Below are positions 14,101 through 20,633 of a DNA stretch of 30,000 bases, in pieces (the first letter of the stretch is position 1; every line of letters starts with the position of its first letter). This DNA comes from Chromera velia (Eukaryota; Sar; Chromeraceae). The translations under genes were made by a program, and so were the position numbers. The notes under the pieces are model-generated. The model had not been told where the DNA came from. It was given only the letters and a program-made list of their open reading frames with translations, and ran no database searches. The DNA lies in the NCBI GenBank assembly GCA_018398765.1, contig JAHBMJ010005942.1:1-30000 (forward strand). Reading direction: 5' to 3'.

Positions 14101-15184
14101 TGCACACACTCCGGTATTCACCCAGCTGGCTCCATGGATGGAGCACAAAACGATCCATGGACACATCTTTCTCCCCATCAAGACGTAATCCCTCCAGCCA
14201 GCCGAAATTCCCATTTGACTTCTTTCACACAGAGGAATCTGGGAGGGGAGAGATTCAGGCGTGACACACATGTACATAGAGGTTGTCGTATCCACTGTGC
14301 ATCCGAGACTACGGCATCCTACTTCGATTCTCCTTCTGTCCAGAAAGCGAAGAGACAGACAGACAGACAGACAGACACAGACACACACAGAAAAAAAAAA
14401 GAGAGAGAGAGACTCACAGACCCACCGTCACAGACCACCCCGTCTCCATTGTATCCGTCGTTGCAGGCACACAGAAAACTTCCCGTCTGCACTCATCCAT
14501 CCATGCATCCATCCATCCATCCATCCATCCATCCACAAGAGGCGCTTTGTTTCGTCGTCAAGCGCTTCCAATTAAATAGGAAAGAACAGACGGAAAATTG
14601 AACGAATATCACCGCTCCGCCCAAACCCTTCTCTTCTCTTCTCTTCTCTTCTCTCTCTTCAGGAATGAAGGAATGAAGGCCGCAAGTCGATCGAAAGGAT
14701 GGCTGGGGTTCTGCTTTCTACTGCTCTCTTTTTTTTTATCGAAAGGATAGGGTTCTGCTTTCTACTGCTCTCTTTTTTTTTTATCGAAAGGGTGGCTGGG
14801 GTTCTGCTTTCTACTGCTCTCTTTTTTTTTTATCGAAAGGATGGGGTTCTGCTTTCTACTGCTCTCTTTTTTTTTATCGAAAGGATAGGGTTCTGCTTTC
14901 TACTGCTCTCTCTTTTTTTGGCTGGACCGGGGTGAATGAATGCCAAAGTTAGAAAGGAAAAAGGCCACCCACGCTTACGCATGCAGGACGGACACCTAGA
15001 CGCTGTCATGCAGAGAGGCCTCTCTGCATGAGGTTTTGTTCATTCTGTTCTTCATTCACTGCTCCGACGCTCTCCTCTCCTCTCCTCTCCTCTCCTCTCC
15101 GTTCCCTTTGTGGAATTTGAAAAACAAACAAACAAACAAACAAACAAACAAAAGAATCAATCAGCTGACGAACGGACAACAGAC

Positions 15185-15220
<36 letters not shown>

Positions 15221-15551
15221 CGTTTCCGTGCACGCGGCGTTGGTGTTGCAGTTGTCCACGGCGGTGCTGCACTCGTCGATGTCTGCATCCATCCATCCAT
15301 TCGTGTATTTATTTATTTATTTTTTTGCTTATTTATTTATTTGTTGCATTCATTCATTCATTCATTCATTGCATTGGGCAGGAAAGAGGAGATTTCGTCT
15401 GGGCTACTTAAGTTTCCCCAACCCAACAGGAATCCCCCCATTACTCAATCAGAGTGAAGCGCAAGAGGACAGTCAGTTAGTCAGGAAGGCAGGCAGGCAG
15501 GCAGGCAGACAGAGGGACAGACAGGCAGGCAGGCAGGCAGACAGAGGGACA

Positions 15552-15586
<35 letters not shown>

Positions 15587-17110
15587 GGAAACCAAATCAC
15601 AGAGGCAGATCGACGGGCGGTCACAGGTCCTTTCTTCCTTCCATTTTGTCGTCTCGTCCGGCTTCCACTTTTCGTCTGAGTACAAAAAGTGCGAATATTC
15701 TCGTGCTCATCGAGAGACTTTACTTCCTTCCCGGTGGCAGGCATTCACGAAACAAACAAACCGACGGACTGACTGACTGACTGGCGCAGGTGGTGCCTGT
15801 GCCTGAGTACCCGGCATTGCAGGCACATGAGAAAGTTCCTGCCTCGTTTGTGCACAGCGCGTTGGAGTCACAGTTGTTCCCGCTGCCTTCTCCCGAACAC
15901 TCGTCGTTGTCTGCATGTATGTAAATAAGCATATATATATATATATATATATGCATATGCACATGCAATTGTTATGGTCCTTTCTTCTTTCAGACGGCGC
16001 ACCAATCGCTCCCAGATCGATCAGACGGCTGCGGGAAAAAAACGCAACAACCAGGCACAAGAACTCCGAGCTGAATCGAGTCCCGACGCCTTCACATTCA
16101 GGCTCACGCCCCTCTTCCTCCTCCCCCCCGACTTGAATCACAGAGACCCCCAGGTCCGTCTCATCCCTGCCTACATACCAATTGACGCACGCAAGGAAAA
16201 TTTGGGATGCGTCCTTTCGTGCGTCAATTGAATCACAGAGACCCCCAGGTCCGTCTCATCCCTGCCTGCCTACCAGCAGACCCATGCATGCATGCATGTA
16301 CACACTCCCCGCGTCCCCCCTCTGATGCAACACAGCAACATGCATGTACACACTCCCCGCGTCCCCCCTCTGATGCAACACAGCAACATGCATGTACACA
16401 CTCCCAGCGTCCCCCCTCTGATGCAACACACCAACATGCATGTACACACTCCCAGCGTCCCCCCTCTGATGCAACACAGCAACAGCAGCATCAGGACAGA
16501 ATGGCGTTTTCAACAAATGATCGCTCTCCCTCCCTCCCTCTCTCTGTGTGTGTGTGTGTGTGTGTAGAGCCACCCGTATTCTATGGAGGACACACATGCC
16601 TGCCTGCCTGCCTACCGTTGCACACAGTCCCGTCACTCCCACCGCTGTCGTCTCTGTACCCCGGGGTGTTGCACGCACACGCGAAGGACCCGACACTGTT
16701 CACACACGCCCCCGCACCGCCCGCCGTGGCGCAGTTGTGGGTGCCCAGAGAGCACTCGTCAAGGTCTGCAAGTCAATTAAAGAAATTCAATTCAGAAACA
16801 GCAATTGAGTCACAAACAATTCAATTCAAATCAGTCAACGAATACTTTCGAGTTCTTCACACAGGACTGCCTGCCTTCCCCAAGTGCTCTCTCGCCCTAT
16901 CTGCAAAGAACACAAGAACAACATCGCTAGCGTACGCAAGTAAAGGCCTGCATGCATTCGCACGTTCGCATGAACACCGACGAAATATTTACATGCATGG
17001 GCAAAAGCAAGACTGGAAACAAACATATGCATATGTTGTTCAAGAAGAAACGGTGCCCGCCCACGCTCCTACCTGAGCAGGTGACCCCGTCTCCCGAGTA
17101 CCCGATATAC

Positions 17111-17147
<37 letters not shown>

Positions 17148-18026
17148 CATACATGCATATACAGAATGCCCACGCTCCTACCTGAGCAGGTGACCCCGTC
17201 TCCCGAGTACCCGTTGTTGCACGCGCACGTGAAGCTGGAGGTGGTGTCTGTGCAGGTGGCCCCGGAAGCGCAGTTGTTTGGGTAGACTGTGCTCCTGCAT
17301 TCGTTCACCGCACCTGCAAGGACCATCGCAGGGAAGGGAGGGAGGGCATCAGGGGCGAATTGACAAAGAGTCAAAGGGAGGGAGGGAGGACATCAGGGGC
17401 GAATTGACAAAGAGTCAAAGGGAGGGAGGGAGGACATCAGGGGCGAATTGACAAAAAGTCAAAGGAAGGGAGGGAGGACATCAGGGGCGAATTGACAAAG
17501 AGTCAAAGGGAGGGAGGGAGGACATCAGGGGCGAATTGACAAAGAGTCAAAGGGAGGGAGGGAGGACATCAGGGGCGAATTGACAAAGAGTCAAAGGGAG
17601 GGAGTGAGGGCATCAGGGGCAAATTGACAAAGAAAAGAAAAGAGTCAGCTGGCGGGGCACACACAGAGGAGAGGAGAGGTGGGATTAAAAAAAGATCTCT
17701 TGCGAGGAGAGGGAAAGCGGAAAAGACGGAGGGACTTCAATGCAAAAAAGACGAAGCGATGTAAAAGAAACGAATGGAGAAGGGACGCAGTCATGCTGCA
17801 CTCCACTGCATCTTGAAGACTTCCTTTCTCTCTCTCTCTCTCCCTCTGTGCGTGTGTGAATGTGTGTGTATGTGTGTGTGTGTGTGTGTGTTTGTCCAGA
17901 CAAATAGCTGAGATGAGACTGACAGCTTGAGGGATCGAAAGTACGAGAAGTGGTTGAAGATGCGCTGCCAGGATTGGAAATGTCTGAGGTGTACTGCGGT
18001 GTCTGTCCAACAGTGAACCTGCATTT

Positions 18027-18062
<36 letters not shown>

Positions 18063-20482
18063 AGAGTTTTCTGTCCATTCATTATTATGTTTATTCAGCC
18101 ATTTGAGTGGTTCAAGTTGCTGCCATGACAGAAGGGATATGACAGAAGGGGCCGCATTTTCTTTCATACAGAATTCTTTTTCAGGGAGCGCTCTTTTACA
18201 GAATTCTGTATGAAAGAATAAGTTGCTGCCATGACGGGATATGACAGAAGGGGCCGAAGGAGAAAGATCCCGCGGGGTATTCTATCTATATCCAGGCAGG
18301 CGAACTGACTGACTGACTCGCAACAGGGATCTCCCAGTTCGTGTCCGTTTGTAATTTTTTTTTTTTTTTAAAAAAGACTGACTCGCAACAGGGATCTCCC
18401 AGTTCGTGTCCGTTTGTAGATTTAATTAAAAAAAAAAAAGACTGACTCGCAACAGGGATCTCCCAGTTCGTGTCCGTTTGTCTGACCGTCCCCGTCGGAG
18501 TCCTCCTGCATCCATTCATTCATTCATTCATTCATTCAGTCAGTCAGTCAGTCAGTCAGTCAGTTAGTCAGTCAGTCAGTCATTTATTCATTCATTCATT
18601 CATTCATTCATTCAATCATTCATTCGTTCATTCGTTCGTTCATTCATTCATTCATTTATTCATTCATTTATTCATTCATTCATTCATTCATTCATCCATC
18701 CATCCATCCATTCATTCATTCATTCATTCAATTCATTCATTCATTCGAGCAAGAATACCACACACACAAGAAAGAATTTAGATGCAAAAGCAACAGAAAA
18801 GAAAAGAAAAAAAAATGTATATGGATATAATGACTTCATTTGCGTCTATCCGACCAAATGGGAGTTTTCTTTCCTTTCCTCCCCACAATTAAGCAGTACA
18901 CTGCACTTCGTGTCAAAACTACATTGAACCATGCCTGCATGCCTGCCTGCATGCCTGCCTGCCTGCCATCACTCTTCGGAGGAGCACTCTTAGTCAACCA
19001 GCATGAAATCCTTACCCTCAAATGACCTCAAATGCTCCCACACGTCCTACAACATGCAGTCAGAGAGCTTCTCTCAAGGCACTCACCCCACAATATGCAA
19101 TTAGAGGGCTTCTCTCAAGGCACTCACCCTACAATATGCAATCAGAGGGCTTCTCTCAAGGCACTCACCCCACAATATGCAATCAGAGGGCTTCTCTCAA
19201 GGCACTCACCCTACAATATGCAATCAGAGAGCTTCTCTCAAGGCACTCACCCCACAATATGCAATCAGAGGGCTTCTCTCAAGGCACTCACCCCACATTG
19301 TGCAATCACAGAGCTTCTCTCAAGGCACTCACCCCACAATATGCAATCAGAGGGCTTCTCTCAAGGCACTCACCCCACACTATGCAATCAGAGGGCTTCT
19401 CTCAAGGCACTCACCCCACACTATGCAGTCAGAGAGCTTCTCTCAAGGCACTCACCCCACAATATGCAATCAGAGGGCTTCTCTCAAGGCACCCACCCCA
19501 CACTATGCAGTCAGAGAGCTTCTCTCAAGGCACTCACCCCACAATATGCAATCAGAGGGCTTCTCTCAAGGCACCCACCCCACAATATGCAATCAGAGGG
19601 CTTCTCTCAAGGCACTCACCCCACAATATGCAGTCAGAGAGCTTCTCTCAAGGCACTCACCCCACAATATGCAGTCAGAGAGCTTCTCTCAAGGCACTCA
19701 CCCCACAAAAGTCAAAAGTCCAGGTCCCTCCCGTCGCGTTGAATCCTGTCCCAAACGCATTCAAGGATCCGACCCCCTCGGTGGAGGATGTGTCGTTGTG
19801 CCCTACCGAATAGCTGCATGCACGCATATGCGCATTCATTTACTTTCATACAGAATTCTTTCATCTACTTTCTGTATGAAAGTAAACGTTGTGCCCCACC
19901 GAATAGCTGGATGCATGCATATGCGCATTCATTTACTTTCATACAGAATTCTTTCATCTACTTTCTGTATGAAAGTAAACGTTGTGCCCCACCGAATAGC
20001 TGCATGCATATGCGCATTCATTTACTTTCATGCAGAAATTACAACACAAAATGCCGTGTTCAACATCATGCATATCAATTGAGAGAAAGGAAGAGTTCGC
20101 ACACGTGCTCTGCAGCCCATTGATGCACATGGATGCAGTGCTGCCCCTGCAGTCTGTGAAGCAGGACGGGAGGGATAGTGAAGGGCACAACGACGGTAGA
20201 GCGCCGTGCTCAATTCAATCAATGCATTGCTTGACAGATCGTGCTTGCACGTTTTGACGGTTCCCTCCCGACTTTCACGGAAATTAAGTGGCCGGAATGG
20301 TCTCTCAGCCGCCAGCCACGAATTTATCTGCCTGTCTACCTGTGTGCCTGTCTGCCTTCCCCTCCATCTATCTGAAAAAGAAACAAAATCTGTCTGTCTA
20401 TTCGAAGATGAAAGGAGCGAAAAAGAGTATGTGGTCTGTCTCGAAGCTGCAAAGACACGCATACTTACACTGACACGCACAA

Positions 20483-20523
<41 letters not shown>

Positions 20524-20598
20524 CTACACACACACACACCCCTACACACACACACACACATACACACACACATTCACACACACACATTCACACGCACA

Positions 20599-20633
<35 letters not shown>

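Noticed and set aside
13999..14388. Minus-strand 129-codon ORF between exons 10 and 11
   Set aside because: There is no domain similarity, and EGF 4 and exon 11 already join in phase, so no exon is needed here.
16207..17076. Plus-strand 289-codon ORF
   Set aside because: It crosses the 48-bp satellite, a TG repeat and two EGF exons in antisense, so it is a shadow frame.
19056..19710. CRISPR-like array
   Set aside because: The 41-bp units are contiguous with no unique spacers, and the DNA is eukaryotic.
19022..20082. Plus-strand 263- to 301-codon ORFs ([17 protein letters not shown] repeats)
   Set aside because: They are translations of the 41-bp donor minisatellite in several frames, with no conserved domain and antisense to supported exons.
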